Of a stretch of 20,086 nt of DNA, positions 1 through 6,677 are shown piece by piece; positions within the stretch are counted from its first letter, which is position 1, and every line of letters begins with the position of its first letter. Source of the stretch: DATAVB01 sp040414495 (GTDB taxonomy: Bacteria; Actinomycetota; Actinomycetes; Mycobacteriales; QHCD01). The stretch is taken from assembly GCA_040414495.1 (NCBI GenBank), contig JBEDUI010000261.1, forward strand, positions 1 to 20,086. Reading direction: 5' to 3'. A model generated the notes under the pieces. It had not been told where the DNA came from. It searched no databases and saw nothing but the letters and a program-made list of their open reading frames with translations. A program made the translations under genes and the position numbers.

Positions 1-85
1 CCTCGACCAAACCCGTCACGACAGCACGCAACGACCCGATCAGATCCCCCACGGAACGCGGGCCAACAACCGTCGTGCTGCTCAT
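1..85 (-). CDS. 5' fragment of an unrecognised gene cut by the window edge
   Basis: Reading the minus strand from an ATG at 83-85 gives 28 open codons to the window edge, beginning MSSTTVVGPRSVGDLIGSL. The frame shows a plausible amphipathic start and no stop, but no clear ribosome binding site precedes the ATG. Codon choice (GTT, GGT, TTG, CGT, GGG) looks a little less G/C-ended than the genes to the right. That would fit a recently acquired or mobile-element gene such as a transposase, but this is only a guess from codon use and from the gene-poor DNA next to it. No domain can be assigned to so short a piece. Confidence 0.4.
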   Translation of the reverse strand, partial: MSSTTVVGPRSVGDLIGSLRAVVTGLVE

Positions 86-190
86 ACCCAAAACTCTAGA
101 ACCACCCACCGACAAAACCAGGCCCCAGAACGACCCCAACAAAAAATTACTTCCGGTCACCACCACGTCACAATCCGCGCCACATAAGCG

Positions 191-215
191 ATTGTGGTAA
201 TTCCGTGACCACAAT
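191..215. repeat. Inverted repeat, 8-bp arms
   Basis: ATTGTGGT at 191-198 is perfectly mirrored by ACCACAAT at 208-215, with a 9-base spacer. It sits between the left-edge gene fragment and the G-rich repeat zone. It could be a protein-binding dyad or the relic of a mobile-element end; the sequence does not decide. Confidence 0.45.
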
Positions 216-282
216 TCCGGCTATCGGATGGCGGGCCGGGTGCCGGATGGCGGGTGGGAGTGGGCAATCGTCCGGGTGGGCG

Positions 283-309
283 GAATGGCGGGGTGGGAGC
301 CCGCCATTC
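283..309. repeat. Inverted repeat, perfect 10-bp arms with 7-base loop
   Basis: GAATGGCGGG (283-292) and CCCGCCATTC (300-309) are exact reverse complements around a 7-base loop. The left arm is itself one copy of the GGATGGCGGG-like motif that recurs in this gene-free zone. The stem would be stable in RNA or as a cruciform. Confidence 0.5.
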
Positions 310-424
310 GCCGGGCCGTCGGGCTGCCAGCGTGCCAACCGTCGCGATGGCGGGATGGCCGCGCGCGCCCGGCGTCGGTTAGCAGCACGCCAGTCGTCGG
401 GGTGCGAGCGCGCCAGCAGTCTGG

Positions 425-445
425 GCCCACGCAGCAGGCGTGGGC
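425..445. terminator. Perfect 8-bp stem-loop, possible terminator
   Basis: GCCCACGC (425-432) pairs with GCGTGGGC (438-445) across the 5-base loop AGCAG. No T-run follows on either strand, which is usual for actinomycete terminators. It lies about 140 bases downstream of the minus-strand operon that ends at 588. Confidence 0.35.
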
Positions 446-486
446 TTACGAAACGCACGTATATCAGGGAATCGCGAAACCCGGCC

Positions 487-517
487 GCCTCACCGTCCCG
501 AGAGCTGCCGGTGAGGC
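487..517 (-). terminator. Perfect 9-bp stem-loop downstream of the phosphotransferase gene
   Basis: GCCTCACCG (487-495) pairs with CGGTGAGGC (509-517) across a 13-base loop. It is the first strong hairpin after the stop codon at 588, on the downstream side of the minus-strand operon. It is therefore the best candidate for that operon's transcription end. No U-tract is present. Confidence 0.4.
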
Positions 518-587
518 TATTGTCGGTGCGGTACGAATTCTCCCACTAACAGGGCCGAGAAGACTCGATTGACTGCGGCCAATTTGG

Positions 588-1538
588 TCAACGATCCGAA
601 ATCGGTAGCGGGCCTCGGTCGAGGATTTCGGCGAGGCGGCGGGCGGTAGCGGCCAGACTGGCCTGGTCGCCGACCCAGATATTCCAACCCAGATGTGTGT
701 AACCAATGTGCAACTCATAACAATGGTGGCGAATAGCAGCGTCGACCAGATCACCTTGCACGGCTGGATTTCGCAGCAGACCGGACAGCGGATCGGCGGC
801 AGCGATGCCCGGGTGAAAGGGCTCCGCCCAGAAAGTGCACCAGGCCGCATCGAAAAGAAAATCGCCGCGTACCGAACACTTCCAGGAAAGCACGGCCTCG
901 ATCCGACTGCAGTCCGGACTGACCAATACGTTGCCGTGCAACAAATCGCCGTGTATCAAATCCCGGCGCTCCGGGCACGCTTCCACCAGCGCTGTCACCC
1001 GCTCGGCGACCGCCGTGGAAAGCGGCGCCAATTCCCGATCGGCCGCCAGGGCAGCAGCCCATCCATGTACCCGATCGGCGGGATCGTCGACCAGACCGGA
1101 CAGGATGAATTCCCGCCAACTGGGGACAGGTGCGCCACCCTGATGCCACATCACCGGCGCATCCGGCGCTGCCGGCGCACGATAAAGCGCGAGAAGCAGC
1201 CGGGTCAGGGTCGGCGCGAGCGCATCGGCCTGCTCGACCGGCGTGTCCTCCAGAAACAAGCCGTGATGCCGTACCGAAATCGCGTACGCCCGCCCGTCCG
1301 GAGTGGTGCCCACCTCCCGTATTTCCGGCACCGGCAGATCCGGCCCGCTGAAAGCCATCGCCATCCGATCGGCCTCGTACCACGACCGTTCCGGACCGAA
1401 GCGGATCACCAACTCTTCCCCGCCGGCCCGGTACGCCCACGCCGAGGACCACGCCCCGCCGGTCAGCGGTTCCAGACCCCGCGCGGTGTCCGGCCGTTCG
1501 GCCAGGAACGCGGCTACGTCTACTTCGGTCAGGCTCAT
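588..1538 (-). CDS. Aminoglycoside phosphotransferase-fold protein with an altered metal-binding motif
   Basis: This 316-residue protein has the APH/choline kinase fold. The Brenner-type catalytic motif is clear: HGD at 196-198 with Asn203 (IHGDLLHGNVL), followed by the conserved GDxLFDxAW segment near 225-233. In most members the segment between them reads I/V-hydrophobic-D-W and its Asp binds magnesium; here it reads VLSWK, so residue 218 is Ser. Real kinase activity is therefore doubtful, and the substrate cannot be named. The ATG at 1538 is preferred over a TTG at 1562 that would overlap the upstream gene's stop. The start lies only 13 bases after the carboxypeptidase stop, so it is probably the third gene of the beta-lactamase operon. 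A resistance role is a family-based guess only. Confidence 0.8.
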   Translation of the reverse strand: MSLTEVDVAAFLAERPDTARGLEPLTGGAWSSAWAYRAGGEELVIRFGPERSWYEADRMAMAFSGPDLPVPEIREVGTTPDGRAYAISVRHHGLFLEDTPVEQADALAPTLTRLLLALYRAPAAPDAPVMWHQGGAPVPSWREFILSGLVDDPADRVHGWAAALAADRELAPLSTAVAERVTALVEACPERRDLIHGDLLHGNVLVSPDCSRIEAVLSWKCSVRGDFLFDAAWCTFWAEPFHPGIAAADPLSGLLRNPAVQGDLVDAAIRHHCYELHIGYTHLGWNIWVGDQASLAATARRLAEILDRGPLPISDR

Positions 1539-1551
1539 CAGCCCAGTATCC

Positions 1552-2481
1552 CTAGGGCCCAACCAGCTTCCGAATCAGATAGTCGGAGATGCCGAACGCC
1601 ACCGCCAGCGATGCTCGTGTCGATGAACCGATCGCCTGCCCCAGCACGGCCCCGACGATCATCCGCTGACCATGCCGGGCGATGAATACCACGTTTCCGC
1701 CAGCCTGGTCCGTGGTGCCAGTTTTCAGCCCGACGACTCCGTCAATTCCGAGCAGCGCGTTGTAATTCTGTACGGTCCCCGCGCGCGGCAGATTCACCTG
1801 CCGCAAGCTCGCGATTGAAATCAACGCAGGAATGGCAATTGCGTGTTCGGCCAGCTTCGTCTGATCCACCGCGGTGCTGACCGTACCGGGGTCAAATCCG
1901 CTCGGGTCGGCGTAATGCGTGTCGTGTAATCCCATCGCCGCGGCGGTTGCGTTCATTTCGGCCACAAACGATGTCGTCGACCCAATGTCCCACCGGGCCA
2001 GCAGATCGGCGATATTGTTGGCCGACGGGATGAGCAACGCCTCTATTGCCTGGCGTTCGGTCAGCCGGTCCCCCGCCTCCACCTTGAGCAGCGATTGGTC
2101 CGAGCCGCTGCGCGAGTGGTAGTCGGTCTCGGCGGCGCGGTCAACCGTGAGCGTCGGGCCGTCCTGTCCGTCGGCCAACGGATGATGCCGCAGGATCAGG
2201 TACGCGGTCATCACCTTGCCGACGCTGCCGATCGGTACCGGCCGCTGCGTTCCGAAAGTACGCAGCGGCGCGCCGGCCCAGCCGATCGCCGTCTGTCCTT
2301 CGGCCGGCGCCCGACGCGGGCCCACCGCGGGTCCGGGCCACAATGACCGCGCGGCCGTGGCAACCACGGTCGCCAGGACCGTGAACGCCGCCACCACCAA
2401 TACCGCCACGCTCAGCCGGGACAGCGGTTCTGTGCGCTGCCGGACCAGCCAACCCCACCTGGATACCCGATACAGCGTCAT
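1552..2481 (-). CDS. D-alanyl-D-alanine carboxypeptidase-like serine hydrolase (peptidase S11 family)
   Basis: This 309-residue membrane-anchored protein has a single hydrophobic segment at about 23-44 and then an extracytoplasmic S11 domain. All three penicillin-binding motifs are visible: SVGK with Ser86 and Lys89, SAN at 153-155, and KTG at 253-255 (GLKTGTT). Family members trim the terminal D-Ala from peptidoglycan stem peptides and bind beta-lactams. The domain is short and lacks an obvious C-terminal amphipathic anchor. The ATG at 2479-2481 overlaps the TGA of the upstream beta-lactamase in an ATGA, so translation is probably coupled. A co-expressed carboxypeptidase could change cell-wall cross-linking or act as a drug sink when beta-lactam is present. 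That role is inferred from position; the enzyme family is well supported. Confidence 0.87.
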   Translation of the reverse strand: MTLYRVSRWGWLVRQRTEPLSRLSVAVLVVAAFTVLATVVATAARSLWPGPAVGPRRAPAEGQTAIGWAGAPLRTFGTQRPVPIGSVGKVMTAYLILRHHPLADGQDGPTLTVDRAAETDYHSRSGSDQSLLKVEAGDRLTERQAIEALLIPSANNIADLLARWDIGSTTSFVAEMNATAAAMGLHDTHYADPSGFDPGTVSTAVDQTKLAEHAIAIPALISIASLRQVNLPRAGTVQNYNALLGIDGVVGLKTGTTDQAGGNVVFIARHGQRMIVGAVLGQAIGSSTRASLAVAFGISDYLIRKLVGP

Positions 2482-3356
2482 TGGTCTGGAGCGAGTACGC
2501 CGGCGAGCAACCGGGCGGTCTCGGCGATCAACGGATAGTCGGCCGTCGCGCTGGGAAAACCCTTGACCGACAGCACCGCCAGCACAAGTGGCGTCCCGGC
2601 CCCGGTCCACGCGATCCCGACGTCGTTACCGCAACCGTAATCACCGCTGCCGGTTTTATCGGCGATAACCCAGCCGTGCGGCAGGCCGGCGCGGAATTGC
2701 TCGTCGCTGGTGGTATTCGCCTTCATCCAGGTGCCGAGCTGCCGACGGTCCTGTGTGGACAGTGCCCGGCCCAGCAGCAATGTGCCGTAGCTGCGGGCGA
2801 TCGCGGCCGGCGTCGTGGTATCCCGGATATCCCCGGGAATGGCGCTGTTGACGTCGGGCTCGTCCCGGTCGAGCCGGGTGTACGGATCCCCTATCGACCG
2901 GCAGAACCGGGTAACGCCGCGTGGGCCGTCGGTTGCGCGCAGAATGAGATTCGCCGCGGTGTTGTCGCTGTACCGCAGTGCGGCCGCGCACAAATCGCGC
3001 ATTGTCATGCCGGAATCGACATGCTGGCTGGTGATCGGCGAATACTCGACGAGATCGGCCGCAGAATAATGCACGCGGCGGTCGAGCAATTCCGGGCAGA
3101 AATCCCGCAACAAATGCCCGACGGCGAGGGTTTTGAACACCGAGCACATCGGGAACCGTTCGCCGGCCCGATACGACACGATCCGGCCGGTGCGTACATT
3201 CCTCGCGTAGACACCCAGCCTGGCCTGATGGCGCTGCTCAAGTGCTCGTAATCCGACCGCGTCAGCGGCGGCCGCGCGGCCCGGCACGAGCAGCCCGGTC
3301 ACGCCGACCGCCATCCCGGCCTTGAGCAACGAGCGACGGGATACGACCGTTGACAT
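2478..3356 (-). CDS. bla: Class A beta-lactamase, exported by a Tat-type signal
   Basis: This 292-residue serine beta-lactamase hydrolyses the beta-lactam ring outside the membrane. The leader carries SRRSLLK at 6-12, a hydrophobic stretch to about 26, and AAA-AD near 28-32 as likely cleavage region, which fits the twin-arginine route. Catalytic motifs are complete: SVFK at 72-75 (Ser70/Lys73 in standard numbering), SDN at 130-132, EPDVN at 166-170 with the general base Glu and Asn170, and KTG at 234-236. Cysteine precedes the nucleophile (Cys71), and another Cys sits at 242 where many relatives have Thr. The ATG at 3356 is chosen because AAGGAG lies six bases upstream and the Tat motif follows directly. 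It is divergent from the LysR regulator across a dyad-rich gap, so induction by that regulator is expected. Confidence 0.95.
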   Translation of the reverse strand: MSTVVSRRSLLKAGMAVGVTGLLVPGRAAAADAVGLRALEQRHQARLGVYARNVRTGRIVSYRAGERFPMCSVFKTLAVGHLLRDFCPELLDRRVHYSAADLVEYSPITSQHVDSGMTMRDLCAAALRYSDNTAANLILRATDGPRGVTRFCRSIGDPYTRLDRDEPDVNSAIPGDIRDTTTPAAIARSYGTLLLGRALSTQDRRQLGTWMKANTTSDEQFRAGLPHGWVIADKTGSGDYGCGNDVGIAWTGAGTPLVLAVLSVKGFPSATADYPLIAETARLLAGVLAPDQ

Positions 3357-3402
3357 CGGCTCTCCTTTCGTACAACTGCCGGAAGCCAACCAGCCATCGA
3401 CC

Positions 3403-3453
3403 ACTCATGTCCAAGATGCAATTTGGAAGAACACATGCATCTTTGATATGAGT
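3403..3453. promoter_or_regulatory. Probable BlaA (LysR-type) operator in the bla-blaA divergent gap
   Basis: Two 18-bp arms, ACTCATGTCCAAGATGCA at 3403-3420 and TGCATCTTTGATATGAGT at 3436-3453, match as inverted repeats at 16 of 18 positions around a 15-base spacer. Each arm contains CAT-N7-ATG and a T-N11-A box (3408-3420; 3436-3448), the hallmark of LysR-type sites. The right arm ends five bases before the regulator's GTG start, while the left arm is 46 bases from the beta-lactamase start. The regulator may thus repress itself while activating bla. No strong -35/-10 pair could be fixed by eye. Confidence 0.75.
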
Positions 3454-3458
3454 CACGG

Positions 3459-4355
3459 GTGGATTTGCTCGTACACCTGGAGACCTTCGTCGCCGTCGCC
3501 GAGGCGATGAGCTTCTCCCAGGCCGCCGACGAGCTGGGAATCGCGCAGCCGCTGTTGAGCCGGCGGATCCGGTCGCTGGAGGAATACCTCGGCGGCGAGC
3601 TGTTCGACCGGGGCAAGCGGCAGATCCGGATTACCGAGTTGGGAACGCTGCTGCTGCCGTACGCGAAGGATCTGCTCGGCCGCAGCAATCACCTGCTCAC
3701 GGTGGTACGCGGCGCGCTCACGTCCGCGCCGATCTCGTTGGCCGTGCCGCCGGACTGCGATCCACGTTCGTTGGCCGGCGCGATCCGGGTCGCCGCCGAG
3801 CGCGGCCTCGTACTGCAGATCCGGGAATTGGCGGCCGACCAACGGGCCGAGGCGCTCACCAACGGCAGCGTCACGTTGGCGCTGGTCCGAGTACCGGCCG
3901 ATACGGCCGCGATCCGGGTCCGGCTCGGATTGGCATCGGCGACAGCGTTGGCGCCACCATCCGGTTCAGTGCACCTCGACGCGCTGCGCACCCGGCGAGG
4001 CGCGCCGACCAAAGAGCTGCCGATCCTCGTCACCGCGGAAGACGACGTCCCGGCCGCATTACGCAGGGCCGCGGCCCGGGCCGGCCTGGCTGAGAACCGG
4101 ATCCGTTCGGCCTCCTCGACCGCGGCGGCGCTGGCCGACACGTTGGCCGGAAACTGCGTGCTGCTGTGCTCCGAGCAATTCGCCCGCCGACATCAGGTGG
4201 CGTGGGGCCCGCTGGCCGATGAGTCCATCGCCCGCGGCTACGACCTGGCCGGGAAGGAACGGGCCGACTGGTTGCTGCCGCTGGTCGCCGCCGCGGTCGG
4301 CGCCCGCAGCGCCCCCGGCAAGGACGCCGCGTTGCGAATGGCGACGAGCGGATGA
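3459..4355 (+). CDS. blaA: LysR-family transcriptional regulator of the beta-lactamase (BlaA/AmpR-like)
   Basis: This 298-residue regulator has a typical LysR winged helix-turn-helix at about 1-62 (LETFVAVAEAMSFSQAADELG, then QPLLSRRIRSLEEYLGGELF), a linker helix and a periplasmic-binding-protein-like effector domain at about 90-290. It starts with GTG at 3459; no other in-frame start exists nearby, and no good ribosome site precedes it, so the message may be leaderless or weakly translated. It is divergent from bla and its stop overlaps the start of the next gene by four bases. The same order, a LysR gene followed by a KTG-motif protein gene and divergent from a beta-lactamase, is known as blaA-blaB/blaL in Streptomyces cacaoi. 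The symbol is assigned by that synteny. Confidence 0.85.
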   Translation: MDLLVHLETFVAVAEAMSFSQAADELGIAQPLLSRRIRSLEEYLGGELFDRGKRQIRITELGTLLLPYAKDLLGRSNHLLTVVRGALTSAPISLAVPPDCDPRSLAGAIRVAAERGLVLQIRELAADQRAEALTNGSVTLALVRVPADTAAIRVRLGLASATALAPPSGSVHLDALRTRRGAPTKELPILVTAEDDVPAALRRAAARAGLAENRIRSASSTAAALADTLAGNCVLLCSEQFARRHQVAWGPLADESIARGYDLAGKERADWLLPLVAAAVGARSAPGKDAALRMATSG

Positions 4356-5272
4356 CTCACCCGGCCTACGTCAGTACGTCGCCCGAGGCGGCTGAGCTGG
4401 CCGAATCCACATTCCAGGAATGGCGCGCCATCGGGATTCGCGGCCATTTTTTGGCCCGCAACATCGACTCCGGCGAGCAGTTCGGATTCGACGTCGACGT
4501 CCCGGTGCCGCTCGCCTCCGTAGTCAAGGTGCCGATCGCGCTGGCCGTACTGGAACGGACCACCGACGGATCATTGGACCCGGCCCAGCCGATCACTGTC
4601 GACCCGGCCACCAGCAGCGTCGGCCCGACCGGCATCGCAGCCTTCCGGTATCCGGCGACGATCGCGGTCGGCGACCTGCTCTACCAAATGCTGGCGCTCA
4701 GCGATAACGCCGCCGGTGATGTGCTGCTCAATCTGGTCGATGTCGACGGCGTCGCCGAACGGCTCCGGGCCTGGAATTGCCAAGGCATATCCGTACGCCA
4801 TCGACTGCAACGGATGCACGACTGCGCCGTCGGAGCGGCCGGTCTCGATTTCGGGCTTGCCCTCGAATTGGCGATCCGAGATGACGAGGCCGACGGGCAG
4901 TACGCCATCGAGACGCTCGACTCGGCCCGCGGCAACGTCGGGACCGCGCTCGCCCTCACCGATCTGTTGCACCGGGTCTGGCTCGACGACATCGCTACGC
5001 CGGCCGCGACGGCCGAACTGCGTCGGATCATGGGGCTACAGGTGTTCGCCCATCGGCTTTCCAGCGATCTGCGGGCCGACGCCATTACGGTCAGCGCCAA
5101 GACCGGCGCATTCCTGCACCTACGGCACGAGATCGGCGTGATCGAATCCGATTCGGGCAGCCGGGTGGCGATCACCGCGCTCACCCGGTCCAACCGCCGT
5201 GCGTTGATAGCGCAGGACATCGACCTGGCTATCGGGTCCGCCGCCCGGTCGGCGTTCGAATATCTGCGGTGA
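4352..5272 (+). CDS. blaB: BlaB-like cytoplasmic protein with penicillin-recognising motifs
   Basis: This 306-residue protein has the serine beta-lactamase fold but no signal peptide or membrane segment. The three motifs are present: SVVK with Ser56 and Lys59, SDN at 117-119, and KTG at 250-252. No ExxN omega-loop motif like that of a true class A enzyme was found where it should be (residues about 150-175), so hydrolysis of penicillin is not expected. It starts at the ATG of an ATGA overlap with the LysR gene, implying coupled translation and equal dosage. In Streptomyces cacaoi, BlaB has the same motifs, is cytoplasmic and is needed with BlaA for beta-lactamase induction; how it works is not clear. 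A role as partner or sensor for BlaA is the best inference here. It ends 12 bases from a convergent gene. Confidence 0.82.
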   Translation: MTHPAYVSTSPEAAELAESTFQEWRAIGIRGHFLARNIDSGEQFGFDVDVPVPLASVVKVPIALAVLERTTDGSLDPAQPITVDPATSSVGPTGIAAFRYPATIAVGDLLYQMLALSDNAAGDVLLNLVDVDGVAERLRAWNCQGISVRHRLQRMHDCAVGAAGLDFGLALELAIRDDEADGQYAIETLDSARGNVGTALALTDLLHRVWLDDIATPAATAELRRIMGLQVFAHRLSSDLRADAITVSAKTGAFLHLRHEIGVIESDSGSRVAITALTRSNRRALIAQDIDLAIGSAARSAFEYLR

Positions 5273-5284
5273 CGAATATCCGCG

Positions 5285-6391
5285 CTACATCACGGGCGCG
5301 AAGCGCGTAATAGCGGCGCACCCGTCGTCGGCGGTGACACCCGGAAGCAGTTCGCTGAACGCCGCGCCGCTGGCGGTGGCGGCCCGGATCAGCAAGGGAG
5401 CCGCGTCGGCCTCGAACCCCGGATTCTCCCCGAGCGCCTCGGGCGCGCTACCGACCAGGCGGTGATCGGTCATGGTCGCCCACTTCACCGGGTCGTGCGT
5501 ACGGTCGGCGGCCAGCAGCAAGGTCCGTACGTTGCCGTGCGCGAGCACCTCGGTGACGGCCGGAATCCCGTGCACCGCAAGGCCTTGACCCAACGCGTCC
5601 TCGTACTCGACCATCGTCGCCTCGTGGCTGGCCCGGGACGCGCCGGCCAGCGCCTCGTCGACCGCGGCCCGGAGCGTGGCCATTGCATCCAGGCCACCCC
5701 GCCCACCCGACACCTCCACGATCTGCGCGTCCAGGCGCCGGGCGTCCAGTTGCTCGTGCAGCAGCGGTACGGCCTTCGGATCACCGGCGACGAAGACGAC
5801 CGCGGCTGCGACGTGTTCGGCCGCCTCGACCGTCTCGTCGGCAACCCCGGCGGCATTCTCGGTCCACGCGTTCTGGGACCGGCGGTGGTACGAGCCCATC
5901 GACACTCCGCCGCCACGGACCTGGGTCAGGTGCAGCGTGGTGCCGTCGAACGCGCGGCGGGTCGCGGGGTCGAACGCGCCGGCCGGGAAGCCGTCGATGT
6001 CGCCGCCCCTGCGATCCAAGGCCACCACGACGTACGGCAGCTGGTGGTCGAGGTCGATGACCGTCTCCAGTGGATCGGCCACCGGCCCGAGTACCGCCCG
6101 ATTGCGGGCCGGCGGCTCGGACAGGGCGAAGGCGCCGAGCACCCGTCCGTCAACCGCGAACACCGATTCGCCCTGCGGACCGACAATATGCGGCGAAGCA
6201 CCGATTTCGGCGTCGATCGCCGCCAACGTGTCCTCGTCGACCCCTTGCGCCGCCAGGTCGCGGCGCATTTCCTGCCACGTCAGTTCCAGGCGCTTGTCCG
6301 CGTCCTGGTCCTCCCGACTGGTGTCCAAATGCACCGAAACGACGTTCGCCGGCGCGTCCGCGTACAGCGGCCGCAGCAGATCGAGATCCAT
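5285..6391 (-). CDS. Bacterial eRF1/Vms1-like protein (baeRF, Rv2629-type family)
   Basis: This 368-residue protein resembles the bacterial archaeo-eukaryotic release factor-like families that include mycobacterial Rv2629. Clues are the N-terminal VSVHLDTSREDQDADKRLE-type segment (about 18-37), the central YVVVALDRRGGDI strand region (120-131), and GGVSMGSYHRRSQNAWTENA at 161-180. That last stretch sits where related proteins carry GGxS-x-R-x-QRR-xEN, equivalent to the eRF1 tRNA-hydrolysing loop. A C-terminal L7Ae/eL30-like domain probably occupies 255-365. Family members are suspected of ribosome-associated quality control or stress roles, but no biochemical function is assured. The ATG at 6391 is chosen for its GGAG seven bases upstream. 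It follows a repeat array and a hairpin that separate it from the fulvocin-like gene. Confidence 0.75.
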   Translation of the reverse strand: MDLDLLRPLYADAPANVVSVHLDTSREDQDADKRLELTWQEMRRDLAAQGVDEDTLAAIDAEIGASPHIVGPQGESVFAVDGRVLGAFALSEPPARNRAVLGPVADPLETVIDLDHQLPYVVVALDRRGGDIDGFPAGAFDPATRRAFDGTTLHLTQVRGGGVSMGSYHRRSQNAWTENAAGVADETVEAAEHVAAAVVFVAGDPKAVPLLHEQLDARRLDAQIVEVSGGRGGLDAMATLRAAVDEALAGASRASHEATMVEYEDALGQGLAVHGIPAVTEVLAHGNVRTLLLAADRTHDPVKWATMTDHRLVGSAPEALGENPGFEADAAPLLIRAATASGAAFSELLPGVTADDGCAAITRFAPVM

Positions 6392-6476
6392 CGCGTTCTC
6401 CGTCCATGCGGGCTGGCCCTGCATCCATGATGCGCGAGAAGCCGCAACGCCGCGCGCTAAGAATGGCAAGTCCGGC

Positions 6477-6592
6477 GGCCCCTGAAATCGGGCCCTGAAA
6501 TCGGGCAGAGAAATCGGGCCCGGAAATCAGGCCCGGAAATCGGCCCGAGAAATCGGCCCCGGAAATCGAGACAGCAAATCGAGACGGAAATT
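6477..6592. repeat. Degenerate 13-bp-period tandem repeat
   Basis: The core GAAATC begins at 6484, 6497, 6510, 6523, 6536, 6549, 6562 and (as CAAATC) 6575, an exact 13-base spacing, with a final GAAATT at 6587. Between cores the sequence varies around GGGCCC (GGGCCCT, GGGCAGA, GGGCCCG, CAGGCCCG, CGGCCCGA). The array lies 86-201 bases upstream of the baeRF start, in its likely promoter region. A 13-bp phase is not a whole helical turn, so repeats do not face one side of the helix. Slippage-generated satellite or a cluster of regulator sites are both possible. Confidence 0.8.
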
Positions 6593-6625
6593 AATGTCGC
6601 TACGGTATTGAATTACGTATCGAGC

Positions 6626-6666
6626 CGACTGCCTGCCGGAATACGGCCGTATCCGGCAGGCAGTCG
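6626..6666 (-). terminator. 41-base hairpin after the fulvocin-like gene
   Basis: CGACTGCCTGCCGGA (6626-6640) pairs perfectly with TCCGGCAGGCAGTCG (6652-6666). Inside, ATACGGCCGTA can extend the pairing after one bulged A. It begins 12 bases past the stop codon of the minus-strand gene above it. No U-run follows, but a stem this long and placed here is a convincing actinomycete terminator. It would isolate the baeRF gene from upstream transcription. Confidence 0.75.
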
Positions 6667-6677
6667 TACGGCCCGAT

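Larger units (their letters stand above)
86..587. other. Gene-free region rich in inverted repeats
   Basis: No convincing gene lies here; the short open frames overlap one another in several frames and have no recognisable domain. The first third (about 86-215) is less G/C-rich than the rest. From about 220 to 360 a degenerate motif close to GGATGGCGGG recurs at least four times. Four inverted repeats stand out: ATTGTGGT/ACCACAAT (191-198/208-215), GAATGGCGGG/CCCGCCATTC (283-292/300-309), GCCCACGC/GCGTGGGC (425-432/438-445) and GCCTCACCG/CGGTGAGGC (487-495/509-517). The last two lie downstream of the minus-strand phosphotransferase gene and may end its transcript. Confidence 0.6.

Noticed and set aside
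693..1685. Long plus-strand frame of 330 codons opposite the phosphotransferase
   Set aside because: Antisense to the HGD-containing protein, with Arg/Pro-rich composition and no domain.
5462..6430. Plus-strand frame of 322 codons opposite the baeRF gene
   Set aside because: Shadow of the minus-strand gene, which has a good ribosome site and family motifs.
6477..6592. Possible CRISPR array
   Set aside because: The 13-bp unit has no unique spacers and no cas genes are present. The same applies to the 25-bp and 27-bp arrays, which are head-to-tail without spacers.
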